Below are positions 56,626 through 64,000 of a stretch of DNA of 64,000 nucleotides, piece by piece. Position numbers and translations under genes: made by a program. Position 1 is the stretch's first letter. Each line of letters opens with the position of its first letter. This stretch comes from Clostridia bacterium (GTDB lineage: Bacteria > Bacillota > Clostridia > Christensenellales > Aristaeellaceae), in contig JAFYVB010000041.1 of the NCBI GenBank assembly GCA_017549335.1, forward strand, positions 49,552-113,551, written 5' to 3'. Under the pieces are notes generated by a model. That model was not told the DNA's origin and did not search any database. It saw nothing but the letters and a program-made list of their open reading frames with translations.

Positions 56626-57991
56626 GGATTTCTTCCTCCTGAGGAGCAGGGAACATTACGTCGTGAGCGGCCTGACGGATCATGGCTGCCAGCGGCTCGT
56701 CCACGCACTCCATGGTTTTGAGGGTGAGAGGATCAAGCTTCAGAAGTGCGGCGCAGTGCAGACAGGCAGCCAGATAGGTGCCTGCAGGGGAGGCGTGAAC
56801 GCCGTCATGGATCACCATCTCTTCCCGCCCGTGGCAGCGGGTCATTTGGGCAAAGCCGTCGCCGGAGGGAATGAGCACGGCGTTAAGCATGGGCTGCGCT
56901 TTGTGATATGCGGCGCGAAGCTTTTCGTACATTTCATCATAACTCAGTTCCAGCTCGCGCAGCTTGTTGCTGCCCTTTGCAAAGGAGTGGGTCTGATACA
57001 GGGCGAAGGTTTTGCAGTGATCGCCCAGAAGGGCTTTCAGCGCGTCAAGGGCTTTGAAGAAAGATTCATCCTCTGTAGCCAGCACGGTGGAATTTTCCTG
57101 CAGCACGATGTAATCCCAATGCTTCATATCCCGCGCCTTGAGAAGGGCGGCATGGGTTTCGCATTCGGGATCGGCGTGCTGACACAGCTTCCATCCGCCT
57201 TTGACGACACGGTAACTGCTGACGGGAACACCGGCGAAATGCGCCATTTCGGCTACCATGGCGGGCAGATCGTTGAAATAGGTATGGCTGTTGCCGACGT
57301 GCAGGATGGAGATCGCCTTCTGATCGGCAAAACAGGCGTCGTGCGCCATCTTGCGCAGGGAGTGGGCATGGTTTTTGTCAACGCCTGCCGGGGTGATACA
57401 TTCCATGGGACTCTTGCCGGTGAGCATTCCGAAGAAGGTGCAGGCGATCATATAGCTGCCCAAAATGCCGGGATGGAAGGCGTCGGCGCGATAGAGGTCG
57501 AACTTATAATAATACTGATCGTGCGCGAGGCGGAAGGCGTCGCCGGCAGGCACACACAGGGCATGGAGGGCATCCGCTGCTTCACGGTAAGCTTCCCGCA
57601 GCTTTTCGTGCATTTCTTCGTAGGTAAAGCCGGTGTCGGCAAGCTTGCAGCTGCCATCCTCATAAGCCCACGTCTGATACATCACAAATTTTTTGCGGCA
57701 GGTGAACATGGCTGCAAGCGATTTGCAGGCGGCAAGGAAAGTTTCCTTATGAATTGCGGGATTGATGGACTGATCCTGCAAAATGATATAGTCCCATTCC
57801 TGCTTTGCAGCTTCGGCGATGGCGGGATACATTTCATCCTCGGGATCGGCATAGCGGCTCAGATACCAGCCGCCTTTGACGATGCGTTCCACATGAACGG
57901 GCACTCCTGCGCTGTCGCACAGCGCGGAAAAGAGAGAGGGCATATCGTTATAATAGGTAAAACTGTTGCCGATAAAGAGAATTCTGTCCAT
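56618..57991 (-). CDS. Tandem-duplicated SGNH hydrolase
   Basis: A 457-residue protein made of two homologous SGNH-hydrolase domains. In the first, ILFIGNSFTYYNDMP, VKGGWYLSRYADPE, WDYIILQDQS and AFHPGILGSYMIAC supply Ser, Gly/Asn region and Asp-x-x-His. In the second, ILHVGNSHTYFNDLP (near residue 232), VKGGWKLCQHADPE, WDYIVLQENS and GVHASPAGTYLAAC repeat the pattern, so both halves look catalytically competent. It resembles DUF4886 proteins. No signal peptide. Two ATGs occur six bases apart; AGAGG is better spaced (9 bases) for the one at 57991 than for that at 57997. Leads the FRG/GNAT unit. Substrate probably an acetylated sugar or glycan fragment. Confidence 0.83.
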   Translation of the reverse strand: MDRILFIGNSFTYYNDMPSLFSALCDSAGVPVHVERIVKGGWYLSRYADPEDEMYPAIAEAAKQEWDYIILQDQSINPAIHKETFLAACKSLAAMFTCRKKFVMYQTWAYEDGSCKLADTGFTYEEMHEKLREAYREAADALHALCVPAGDAFRLAHDQYYYKFDLYRADAFHPGILGSYMIACTFFGMLTGKSPMECITPAGVDKNHAHSLRKMAHDACFADQKAISILHVGNSHTYFNDLPAMVAEMAHFAGVPVSSYRVVKGGWKLCQHADPECETHAALLKARDMKHWDYIVLQENSTVLATEDESFFKALDALKALLGDHCKTFALYQTHSFAKGSNKLRELELSYDEMYEKLRAAYHKAQPMLNAVLIPSGDGFAQMTRCHGREEMVIHDGVHASPAGTYLAACLHCAALLKLDPLTLKTMECVDEPLAAMIRQAAHDVMFPAPQEEEIHA

Positions 57992-58032
57992 ACGCATATA
58001 CCTCTTGTAATAATTTGGATGAGTATATTATA

Positions 58033-58587
58033 TCACGCTTTGGGGTCGCGGTAAAGAATGTATCGGAAGCTCTTTTCCAACGTCCCCATGCTGGTTTGAC
58101 AGGACTCTTCGCCGACTTTGGTAAAGCCGCATTTTTCGATGACGCGGCGGGAACGGTTGTTGTAGTCAAAGTGACAGATGGTAATAAAATCCAGCTTCAG
58201 TTCGTCAAACAGATGAGCGATCACAGCCTTTACCGCTTCGGTCATGAGGCCCTGCCCCCAGCAGTTCTTGGCAAGCACGTAGCCGATCTCCCGGCCGCGA
58301 AGCGCATCAAGCCGGGGAAAGGTTTCTTCGTTGTATTTTTGAATGCCCAGTGAGCCGACGGCCTTGCCCTGATATTCGATGGCGAAAATGTGCTTGCCTT
58401 CAATGAAGTGCGCCAGTATGGCGGCGGATTCCTCTATGTTTTCGTGGGGCTTCCAGCCTGCAAACTGACCTACGCCGTCCACGCGGGCGTATTCGTAAAA
58501 ATCTTCAAGGTCATCCTCCCGCCAGGGACGAAGGATGAGCCGGTCGGTTTTGATCACAGTGTTTGTGATATCGATGCGTACGTTCAT
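58033..58587 (-). CDS. RimJ/RimL-type GNAT acetyltransferase, possibly attenuator-controlled
   Basis: A 184-residue acetyltransferase of the RimJ/RimL type. TDRLILRPWREDDLEDFYEYA near residue 14, IGYVLAKNCWGQGLMTEAVK near residue 96 (acetyl-CoA loop) and NNRSRRVIEKCGFTKVGEE near residue 142 define the family. The substrate may be a ribosomal protein amino group or a small molecule, including an antibiotic. The start at 58587 follows AGGAGG by 6 bases. It lies behind a terminator and a 30-codon ORF on the same strand, with no other promoter visible, so transcription must read through that terminator. Confidence 0.87.
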   Translation of the reverse strand: MNVRIDITNTVIKTDRLILRPWREDDLEDFYEYARVDGVGQFAGWKPHENIEESAAILAHFIEGKHIFAIEYQGKAVGSLGIQKYNEETFPRLDALRGREIGYVLAKNCWGQGLMTEAVKAVIAHLFDELKLDFITICHFDYNNRSRRVIEKCGFTKVGEESCQTSMGTLEKSFRYILYRDPKA

Positions 58588-58602
58588 GGGAACCTCCTGA
58601 AT

Positions 58603-58636
58603 AAAAAAGTGCAGACAGTCTGCTGCTGCCTGCACT
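58603..58636 (-). terminator. Attenuator terminator between the leader ORF and the GNAT gene
   Basis: On the minus strand AGTGCAGGCAG pairs with CTGTCTGCACT (11 bp with one G-U) around a 7-base loop and is followed by TTTTTT. The acetyltransferase ribosome binding site begins about 10 bases later. Its 5' arm can pair alternatively with the leader ORF. Confidence 0.75.
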
Positions 58637-58655
58637 GAGATCACGGATGAAAAAC

Positions 58656-58748
58656 TTATCCTAAATCGTATAGCAAGGCAGCCCCGATGGCATCAAAGAC
58701 CAGACCGGAGTTGGATTCAAAAGGCATTACGGAGAAGTTGAGAAGCAT
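58656..58748 (-). CDS. 30-codon leader ORF upstream of the GNAT gene
   Basis: An ATG at 58748 lies 7 bases after AAAGGAGG and opens a 30-residue frame (start MLLNFSVMPFESNS, end AIGAALLYDLG) closing with TAA at 58656. The predicted peptide is neutral and hydrophobic with six Leu. No database family is recognised. The promoter, ribosome binding site and length fit a regulatory leader peptide, with a terminator and then an acetyltransferase gene downstream. It could instead be an independent small protein gene. Confidence 0.6.
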   Translation of the reverse strand: MLLNFSVMPFESNSGLVFDAIGAALLYDLG

Positions 58749-58778
58749 CGGGTTGCCTCCTTTCGGAATTTTCCAGGC

Positions 58779-58807
58779 ATTATACATCCTTGCAAATAAA
58801 TTGTCAA
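58779..58807 (-). promoter_or_regulatory. Consensus sigma-A promoter of the leader ORF
   Basis: On the minus strand TTGACA (58802-58807) and TATAAT (58779-58784) with a 17-base spacer: a full consensus match, unusually strong for this window. Confidence 0.85.
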
Positions 58808-58827
58808 CACCTTTTTTATGGTTTTGC

Positions 58828-58856
58828 TTGACGCAAAAATGCCGCCATATTATAAT
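58828..58856 (+). promoter_or_regulatory. Sigma-A promoter of deoD
   Basis: TTGACG (58828-58833), 17-base spacer, TATAAT (58851-58856). It is back to back with the leader-ORF promoter. Confidence 0.8.
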
Positions 58857-58894
58857 AAAATCATCTCAAATCAAATGTACGGAGGTCTCATATT

Positions 58895-59602
58895 ATGAGC
58901 AATACGCCTACTCCTCATATTTCCTGCCAGCCCGGTGATTTCGCCAAGACCGTTCTAATGCCCGGCGATCCGCTGCGCGCCAAGTTCATTGCCGACACGT
59001 TCCTGACCAACGTCAAGCTGGTCAACAACGTCCGCGGCGTTCAGGGCTATACCGGCGAATACAAGGGCAAGAAGGTTTCCGTCATGGCCTCGGGCATGGG
59101 CATTCCTTCCATCGGCATCTATTCCTATGAGCTGTTCAATTTCTATGGCGTTGAAAATATTATCCGCATCGGTTCTGCCGGCATGATCAATCAGGATCTG
59201 AAGCTGCGCAGCGTCGTCGCCGGCATGAGCGCCTATTCCAACTCCGATTTCGGCAAGCAGTTCGGTTTTGAAGGCAATCTGGCTCCCTGCGCCTCCTGGA
59301 AGCTGCTAAAGGCTGCCCATGACAAGGCCGAGGAGATGGGCGTGAATATGCCCGTCGGCCCCATCTATTCTTCCGATACGTTCTATGATGAATCCGCGCC
59401 TCTGGGCAAGCTGCAGAAGCTGGGTGTTCTGTGCGTGGAAATGGAAAGCTACGCGCTGTATCTCAACGCTGCCCGCGCCGGCAAGAACGCGCTGGCGCTG
59501 CTGACGATCTCCGATAACCCCTTCACCGGTGAAGGTCTTGACAGCGAAGCCCGTCAGAACACCTTCACGCAGATGATGGAAATCGCGCTGGAGATCGCCT
59601 GA
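58895..59602 (+). CDS. deoD: Purine-nucleoside phosphorylase DeoD
   Basis: A 235-residue hexameric-type purine nucleoside phosphorylase that splits (deoxy)inosine and guanosine with phosphate. MPGDPLRAKFIADTFL near residue 28, SGMGIPSIGIYSYEL near residue 67, RIGSAGMI near residue 90 and LCVEMESYALYL near residue 177 define it; SDNPFTGEG near residue 205 holds the catalytic Asp in the base pocket. CGGAGG lies 8 bases before the ATG. It overlaps the DUF523 gene by one base, so they are co-transcribed. The link to the other genes in the unit is unclear. Confidence 0.95.
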   Translation: MSNTPTPHISCQPGDFAKTVLMPGDPLRAKFIADTFLTNVKLVNNVRGVQGYTGEYKGKKVSVMASGMGIPSIGIYSYELFNFYGVENIIRIGSAGMINQDLKLRSVVAGMSAYSNSDFGKQFGFEGNLAPCASWKLLKAAHDKAEEMGVNMPVGPIYSSDTFYDESAPLGKLQKLGVLCVEMESYALYLNAARAGKNALALLTISDNPFTGEGLDSEARQNTFTQMMEIALEIA

Positions 59603-60060
59603 TGCGTATTCTGATCAGTGGCTGTCTGCTTGGGTGCTCCTGTCGTTACGACGGGGGCACCAAGCCTTGTCTGGAAGCAATCGCGCTGAAGGAAAAGCAT
59701 CAGCTGATCCCTGTCTGCCCTGAGCAGCTGGGCGGTCTGACCACGCCCCGCACACCCTGCGAGCACGTGGGGGGACGGGTGATGAGCATCGAGGGTCAGG
59801 ACAGAACGGATGCCTACACCCGCGGTGCGCTGGAGGCGCTCAAGCTGTTTGATCTGTTTGAATGCGACTGCGCCGTACTCAAGGCAAGAAGCCCCATGTG
59901 CGGCAGCAATATCATTTATGACGGCACTTTCTCGGGCCATTTTACCGAGGGTGACGGTGTATTGGCGCGTATGCTCAAGGAGCGGGGCGTAAAAGTATAT
60001 ACCGAAGACGAAATCGCCTGCCTGACGGAAGGAATAAGACATCGTGAACAAACGCTATGA
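59602..60060 (+). CDS. DUF523-family Cys-rich protein
   Basis: A 152-residue DUF523 protein. ILISGCLLGCSCRYDGGTK near the start, PVCPEQLGGLTTPRTPCE near residue 37 and VLKARSPMCGSNIIYDGTFSG near residue 92 are the conserved blocks with cysteines that probably bind a metal or iron-sulfur cluster. The function of the family is not known. It begins at the last base of deoD and overlaps the next gene by 17 bases, so the three are one transcription unit. Confidence 0.88.
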   Translation: MRILISGCLLGCSCRYDGGTKPCLEAIALKEKHQLIPVCPEQLGGLTTPRTPCEHVGGRVMSIEGQDRTDAYTRGALEALKLFDLFECDCAVLKARSPMCGSNIIYDGTFSGHFTEGDGVLARMLKERGVKVYTEDEIACLTEGIRHREQTL

Positions 60061-61381
60061 ACTGGTTGTCGCCGGCGGCGGCATGAGCGGCGTAGCAGCG
60101 GCTGTTGCTGCTGCAAGACAGGGGAAGAGGGTGCTGCTGATCGAGCAGTCCTCCATGCTGGGCGGTCTTGGTACTGCAGGGCTTATGACCATGGTCATGA
60201 CCAGCCGCAAATGGTTTTACGGCATCGGTCTTGAGATCCTTGAATCGCTCCGTGATCAGGGACAGGCGCGGTGGATCGACGATTATCCCGTAAAGGATTA
60301 CGAACGAATCCCCTTTGACGCCGAAAGCATGAAACGCAAGCTGGATGCTGTTTTGCAGGAAAGCGGCGCAGAGGTGCTTTTGTACAGCCGCATCACCGGC
60401 GTTGAAATGCAGGAAGATCACCTCAAGGCACTGCGTGTCAGCAGCCAAGTGGGGGATTTCACCGTGGAAGGCGACGTGTTTATCGACGCCACGGGCGACG
60501 GTATGCTTTCCTTTCTTGCCGGTGAAGACTTCGATCTGGGTGATGAAGAGGGGAATACTCAGGCGCCTACCATGACGGCGTATTATGCCGGAATCGATTT
60601 TGAACGCTATGAGGCGTTCCTCAAGACCTACGAAAACGGTCCGGCGATTCCTAAGGTCAATATGATCCGCGATCTGATCCCCAAAGCAGTAGCTGACGGC
60701 GTGGTCAGCGTGTGCGACCTGCATCACCCGGGCATCTTCCGTATCAGCCCCTGCTTTAATGTAGGCGTGATGAATGCCGGTCATATCTACGGCGCGGATT
60801 GCCTTACGCCCGAGGGATTGACGCAGGCAACCGTTGCGGGACGCAGAATGGCAGAGGAATATCTCAATTTCTACCGCAGGTACGTTCCGGGTTTTGAAAA
60901 GGCCTACATGACCAACACCTGTAGCTATCTGGGATTGCGGGAAACGCGGCGTATCCGCGGTTTGTATACCACAACCTTTGCCGATAAGGCAGCGTATCGC
61001 AAGTTCCCCGACGCGGTGATGCGCTTTGACGGCGGTGCGGTCAGCGACGTGCACGCATCCTCCGCCGACAAAAAGGCGTATGAAGCCTACTATAAGCTGT
61101 TCACTCAGGCAAGGGAAACGGTCAGGGAGGATGATTGGGCGGAACTGCCCTATCGCAGCCTGCTGCCCGCAAAGACAAAGAATCTGCTGGTGGCGGGGCG
61201 CTGCCTTTCCGCAGACCGCGAAGTACAGGGTCAGCTGCGCATCATGGGCTATTGCTTTATGATGGGACAGGCGGCCGGTACGGCTGCAGCCATTGCTGTC
61301 AATGAGGGAAAAGCCCCTCGGGACATCTGCGTGGCTAAGCTTCAGGAAAAGCTGGAGGAAGCCGGCGTAAAAACGCGATAA
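60044..61381 (+). CDS. FAD-dependent oxidoreductase (PF12831-like)
   Basis: A 445-residue flavoprotein related to the one at 6.1 kb. The GAGxxG-type motif is VVAGGGMSGVAAA near residue 8, with LLIEQSSMLGGLGTAGL following. VFIDATGDGMLSFLAGED near residue 148, LGLRETRRIRG near residue 303 and LVAGRCLSADREVQGQLRIMGYC near residue 385 match the family. The start is GTG at 60044, inside the DUF523 gene (17-base overlap), with GGAAGGA upstream. Substrate unknown. A terminator separates it from rpoB. Confidence 0.8.
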   Translation: MNKRYELVVAGGGMSGVAAAVAAARQGKRVLLIEQSSMLGGLGTAGLMTMVMTSRKWFYGIGLEILESLRDQGQARWIDDYPVKDYERIPFDAESMKRKLDAVLQESGAEVLLYSRITGVEMQEDHLKALRVSSQVGDFTVEGDVFIDATGDGMLSFLAGEDFDLGDEEGNTQAPTMTAYYAGIDFERYEAFLKTYENGPAIPKVNMIRDLIPKAVADGVVSVCDLHHPGIFRISPCFNVGVMNAGHIYGADCLTPEGLTQATVAGRRMAEEYLNFYRRYVPGFEKAYMTNTCSYLGLRETRRIRGLYTTTFADKAAYRKFPDAVMRFDGGAVSDVHASSADKKAYEAYYKLFTQARETVREDDWAELPYRSLLPAKTKNLLVAGRCLSADREVQGQLRIMGYCFMMGQAAGTAAAIAVNEGKAPRDICVAKLQEKLEEAGVKTR

Positions 61382-61402
61382 ATAACCAAATACGGAAATC
61401 GA

Positions 61403-61435
61403 AGAGCTCGTATGCAATGCATACGGGCTCTTTTT
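61403..61435 (+). terminator. Terminator after the FAD oxidoreductase gene
   Basis: AGAGCTCGTATGC pairs with GCATACGGGCTCT (one G-U wobble) and is followed by a T-run, isolating rpoB from the upstream unit. Confidence 0.8.
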
Positions 61436-61522
61436 CCCAAAGACCTGATGTGCGCCCCATGGGCCTGAAAAGACCATTTTCAAAAAAATCGACTATTCAG
61501 TAGAAAAAATCAAAAAATGGCC

Positions 61523-61551
61523 TTGACATTGACTTTTTTGTGTGTTATATT
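61523..61551 (+). promoter_or_regulatory. Sigma-A promoter of rpoB
   Basis: TTGACA (61523-61528), 17-base spacer, TATATT (61546-61551). Confidence 0.75.
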
Positions 61552-61696
61552 CTAAGATGCACCAGTATTGGTAAGATACCGAACTGCGACCTTTTTGAAG
61601 CGTACTGTTCGAAAAAAGAACAAAAAAAGTACAATTTGAAAAGACTCAAAAGTACGGCCGATACGTGCTGCAAGAATAAAGGGGTGATTGCTTTTT
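61552..61696 (+). other. rpoB 5' leader
   Basis: About 140 bases between promoter and start codon. It contains an A-rich stretch with a small GTTC/GAAC stem, and no recognised riboswitch or L10-type leader. A short open frame (61540-61758) crosses the rpoB start but lacks a ribosome binding site and is not considered a gene. Confidence 0.55.
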
Positions 61697-64000
61697 ATGG
61701 TGCACGAGGTTCAAATGGGGAAGCACAGCAAGCGCATGAGCTTCTCGCGCATCGATGAAGTCCTGGAAATGCCCAATCTGATTGAGGTACAGAAGAATTC
61801 TTACCGCAGATTCCTTGAGGAAGACCTGCGCGAAGTTCTCAATGACGTATCTCCGATCATTGATTACAGCGGCAACCTGATCCTTGAATTTGTGGACTAC
61901 TCGCTGGACGCCGCCGCCGCCAAGAACACGGTGGAGCGCTGCCGCGAGCGTGACCTGACCTATGCCGCGCCGCTGAAGGTCTTTGTTCGTCTGAAGAACA
62001 AGGAAACCGGCGAGATCAAAGAGACGGAAGTCTTCATGGGCGACTTCCCGATCATGACCGAGCATGGTACCTTCATTATTAACGGCGCTGAGCGCGTTAT
62101 CGTTTCTCAGCTGGTACGCTCTCCCGGTGCGTACTATTCCATGGCCATGGACAAGGACGGCAAGCAGCTGTTCTCTGCCCAGATCATCCCCAACCGCGGC
62201 GCCTGGCTGGAGTATGAAACCGACTCCAACGGCGTTCTTTGGGTACGCATCGACCGCGCCCGCAAGCTGCCTATCACGGTGCTGCTGCGTGCGCTGGGCT
62301 ACGGCTCCGACAGCGACATCATCGGCTTGCTGGGCGAGGATGAGCGTCTGCTGGCCACCATCGAGCGCGGCGACAACGCCAAGTCTCAGGCCCAGGGTCT
62401 CATTGAAATCTACAAGCGTCAGAAGCCCGGCGAGCCGCCTACGGAAGAAGGCGCCCGCACGCTGCTGAACAACCTCTTCTTTGATCCCAAGCGTTATGAC
62501 CTTATGCGCGTCGGTCGCTATAAGTTCAATAAGAAGCTGGGCCTCAAGGCGCGTATCGCCGGTCAGGTGAGCGCGGAGGATATCATCGATCCCCGTACCG
62601 GCGAAGTGCTGGTCAAGGCGGGGGACGTGATCGAGCGCGAAGTTGCCGCCGCTATCCAGAATGCCGGCGTCAATTGCGTCAACGTCCGCTGCGAAGAGAA
62701 CGTTGTGCGCGTACTGGGCAACAACTTTGTTGATGCTGCCGAGTATCTGCCCTTTGATCCCAAGGATGCCGGCCTGCTGGAAATGGCGCATCTGCCCACG
62801 CTGCTCAAGACCATCGAGGGTCTGACCGATCCCGATGAGATCAAGCGCGCCGTGATGGAAAATGCCCATAACATCGTGCCCAAGCACATCATCGTGGACG
62901 ATATCACTGCGTCCATGAGCTATATGCTGGGCATGCCTTACGGCATCGGCGTGACCGACGATATCGACCATTTGGGCAACCGCCGTCTGCGTTCCGTGGG
63001 CGAGCTGCTGCAGAATCAGGTGCGTATCGGCCTGACCCGCCTGGAGCGCGTCGTGCGTGAGCGCATGGCCATTCAGGACGCCAATGACGTCAAGCCCAAC
63101 GATCTGATCAATATCCGTCCCGTCAGCGCCGCCATCAAGGAGTTCTTCGGTTCCTCCCAGCTGTCCCAGTTCATGGACCAGCCCAACCCCCTGGCTGAGC
63201 TGACCCATAAGCGCCGTCTGTCCGCTCTGGGTCCCGGCGGTCTGAACCGCGACCGCGCCGGCATGGAAGTCCGCGACGTGCATTATTCGCACTATTCGCG
63301 TATCTGCCCCATCGAGACGCCTGAAGGCCCCAACATCGGTCTGATCTGCTCGCTGGCTACTTATGCCCGCATCAACGAGTACGGCTTTATCGAGGCTCCC
63401 TACCGCAAGGTAGACAAGGATACCGGCAAGGTCACCGATCAGATCGTCTACATGACGGCTGATGAAGAAGATAACTACAACGTTGGTCAGGCCAAGGAGC
63501 CTCTCAACGAAGACGGCACCTTCCGCAATGACCGCGTGATCGTCCGCTGGCGCGACGAGACCATCGAAGTGCCTGCCGATCAGGTAGACTATATCGACGT
63601 TTCTCCCAAGCAGGTCGTATCCGTAGCCACCGCTATGATCCCCTTCCTGGAGAACGACGACGCCAACCGCGCCCTGATGGGCTCCAACATGCAGCGCCAG
63701 GCTGTTCCGCTGCTTGTTCCCGAAGCTCCCATCGTCGGCACCGGTATGGAATACAAGGCCGGTCATGACTCCGGCGTGGTCATCCTGTCCAAGCATGCCG
63801 GCACCGTCCACTTTGTGGATGCCGAGCAGGTTGTGATCAAGGATGAACAGGGTGAACTGCATCAGTACAAGCTGACCAAGTTTGCCCGCTCCAACCAGGG
63901 CACCTGCATCAACCAGCGTCCCCGCGTCAGCGTGGGCGAAAAGATCGAAGTCGGCGATCTGCTGGCTGACGGTCCTTCCACCGAAAACGGCGAAATCGGC
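61697..64000 (+). CDS. rpoB: RNA polymerase beta subunit, 3' end cut by window edge
   Basis: The first 768 residues of RpoB, the catalytic beta subunit of RNA polymerase (usually about 1200 in this group). The start ATG at 61697 gives [20 protein letters not shown], as in other Bacillota; AAAGGGGTG is about 10 bases upstream. Landmarks are [27 protein letters not shown]-type segment, the rifampicin pocket [20 protein letters not shown] near residue 483 with the key Asp, His and Ser positions in the susceptible form, and [20 protein letters not shown]. It has its own promoter and does not follow rplL. Confidence 0.96.
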   Translation, partial: MVHEVQMGKHSKRMSFSRIDEVLEMPNLIEVQKNSYRRFLEEDLREVLNDVSPIIDYSGNLILEFVDYSLDAAAAKNTVERCRERDLTYAAPLKVFVRLKNKETGEIKETEVFMGDFPIMTEHGTFIINGAERVIVSQLVRSPGAYYSMAMDKDGKQLFSAQIIPNRGAWLEYETDSNGVLWVRIDRARKLPITVLLRALGYGSDSDIIGLLGEDERLLATIERGDNAKSQAQGLIEIYKRQKPGEPPTEEGARTLLNNLFFDPKRYDLMRVGRYKFNKKLGLKARIAGQVSAEDIIDPRTGEVLVKAGDVIEREVAAAIQNAGVNCVNVRCEENVVRVLGNNFVDAAEYLPFDPKDAGLLEMAHLPTLLKTIEGLTDPDEIKRAVMENAHNIVPKHIIVDDITASMSYMLGMPYGIGVTDDIDHLGNRRLRSVGELLQNQVRIGLTRLERVVRERMAIQDANDVKPNDLINIRPVSAAIKEFFGSSQLSQFMDQPNPLAELTHKRRLSALGPGGLNRDRAGMEVRDVHYSHYSRICPIETPEGPNIGLICSLATYARINEYGFIEAPYRKVDKDTGKVTDQIVYMTADEEDNYNVGQAKEPLNEDGTFRNDRVIVRWRDETIEVPADQVDYIDVSPKQVVSVATAMIPFLENDDANRALMGSNMQRQAVPLLVPEAPIVGTGMEYKAGHDSGVVILSKHAGTVHFVDAEQVVIKDEQGELHQYKLTKFARSNQGTCINQRPRVSVGEKIEVGDLLADGPSTENGEIG

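Noticed and set aside
61540-61758. 72-codon frame across the rpoB leader and start
   Set aside because: No ribosome binding site, overlaps the promoter -10 and the rpoB start; not a plausible leader peptide by spacing.
61646-63862. Open frame of 738 codons antisense to rpoB
   Set aside because: rpoB on the plus strand is unmistakable; the antisense frame mirrors its codon bias.
1-64000. tRNA, rRNA, CRISPR arrays, insertion sequences, prophage
   Set aside because: Looked for cloverleaf-like segments, regularly spaced repeats, transposase motifs and phage genes by eye; none were found. A covariance-model search would be needed to exclude small RNAs.

Overview
The window is a chromosomal segment of an anaerobic member of the Bacillota, most likely class Clostridia and probably from a gut or rumen lineage. 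The evidence is a nusB-folD-xseA-xseB-ispA cluster led by an Asp23-family protein, the sporulation regulator spoVT, two FeoA/FeoB ferrous iron systems, CsoR and CtsR type operators, near-consensus sigma-A promoters with 17-bp spacers, and strong AGGAGG ribosome binding sites. Base composition is moderately GC-rich (roughly 55%, judged by eye), with one clearly AT-rich island at about 54.5-55.1 kb. Genus cannot be fixed from the sequence. I saw no rRNA, tRNA, CRISPR array, insertion sequence or prophage.

Layout. 1-7.5 kb: sugar and accessory metabolism, with the 3' part of a ribulokinase gene, a membrane-anchored family 2 glycosyltransferase, two AraC-type regulators, a family 4 glycosidase (MelA-like), a YdcF-family protein and an FAD-dependent oxidoreductase. 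7.6-19 kb: a secreted SH3-like protein, then a long collinear housekeeping run: Asp23 protein, AmaP, small membrane protein, NusB, TsaD-like paralogue, FolD, XseA, XseB, IspA, PH-like membrane protein, NifS-type cysteine desulfurase, ThiI and an aminotransferase. 19-31 kb: SGNH hydrolase, SpoVT, the first feoA-feoB operon with a small Cys-rich protein, a sugar kinase and MFS transporter pair, a Gx transporter, an ABC exporter pair and a YgiQ radical SAM protein. 31-39.8 kb: a PadR/HAAS envelope module, a second feoAB operon, a large secreted protein, a long PRPP-synthetase-like enzyme with two unknown membrane proteins, an alpha/beta hydrolase and an acetyltransferase. 39.8-50 kb: a secreted protein, the csoR-copA copper operon with a CopZ domain at the CopA C-terminus, a three-gene ABC importer, an FMN-binding lipoprotein, a CtsR-box-controlled Hsp20 and a MazG-like protein. 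50-58.6 kb: a beta-phosphoglucomutase-like HAD protein, TldD/TldE, a secreted protein, an AT-rich orphan gene, two GNAT acetyltransferases, an FRG-domain protein and a tandem-duplicated SGNH hydrolase. 58.6-64 kb: a short leader ORF with an attenuator, deoD, a DUF523 protein, a second FAD oxidoreductase, and the start of rpoB running off the window.

Several units show their own regulation. The csoR promoter has a copper-type palindrome filling its -35/-10 spacer. The first feo operon has the same GTTAG-N6-CTAAC element before both feoA and feoB. The second feoAB has a different palindrome, shared with a divergent gene. hsp20 carries two CtsR heptad repeats, and padR has an inverted repeat over its promoter.

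The two observations I find most worth following are (1) a 30-codon ORF with a perfect consensus promoter and strong ribosome binding site, followed by a terminator and then an acetyltransferase gene, with mutually exclusive pairings that look like ribosome-controlled attenuation (58.59-58.81 kb); and (2) a CopA whose C-terminal CopZ domain has its own ribosome binding site and ATG, so one gene could make both a fused and a free copper chaperone (40.61-40.83 kb).
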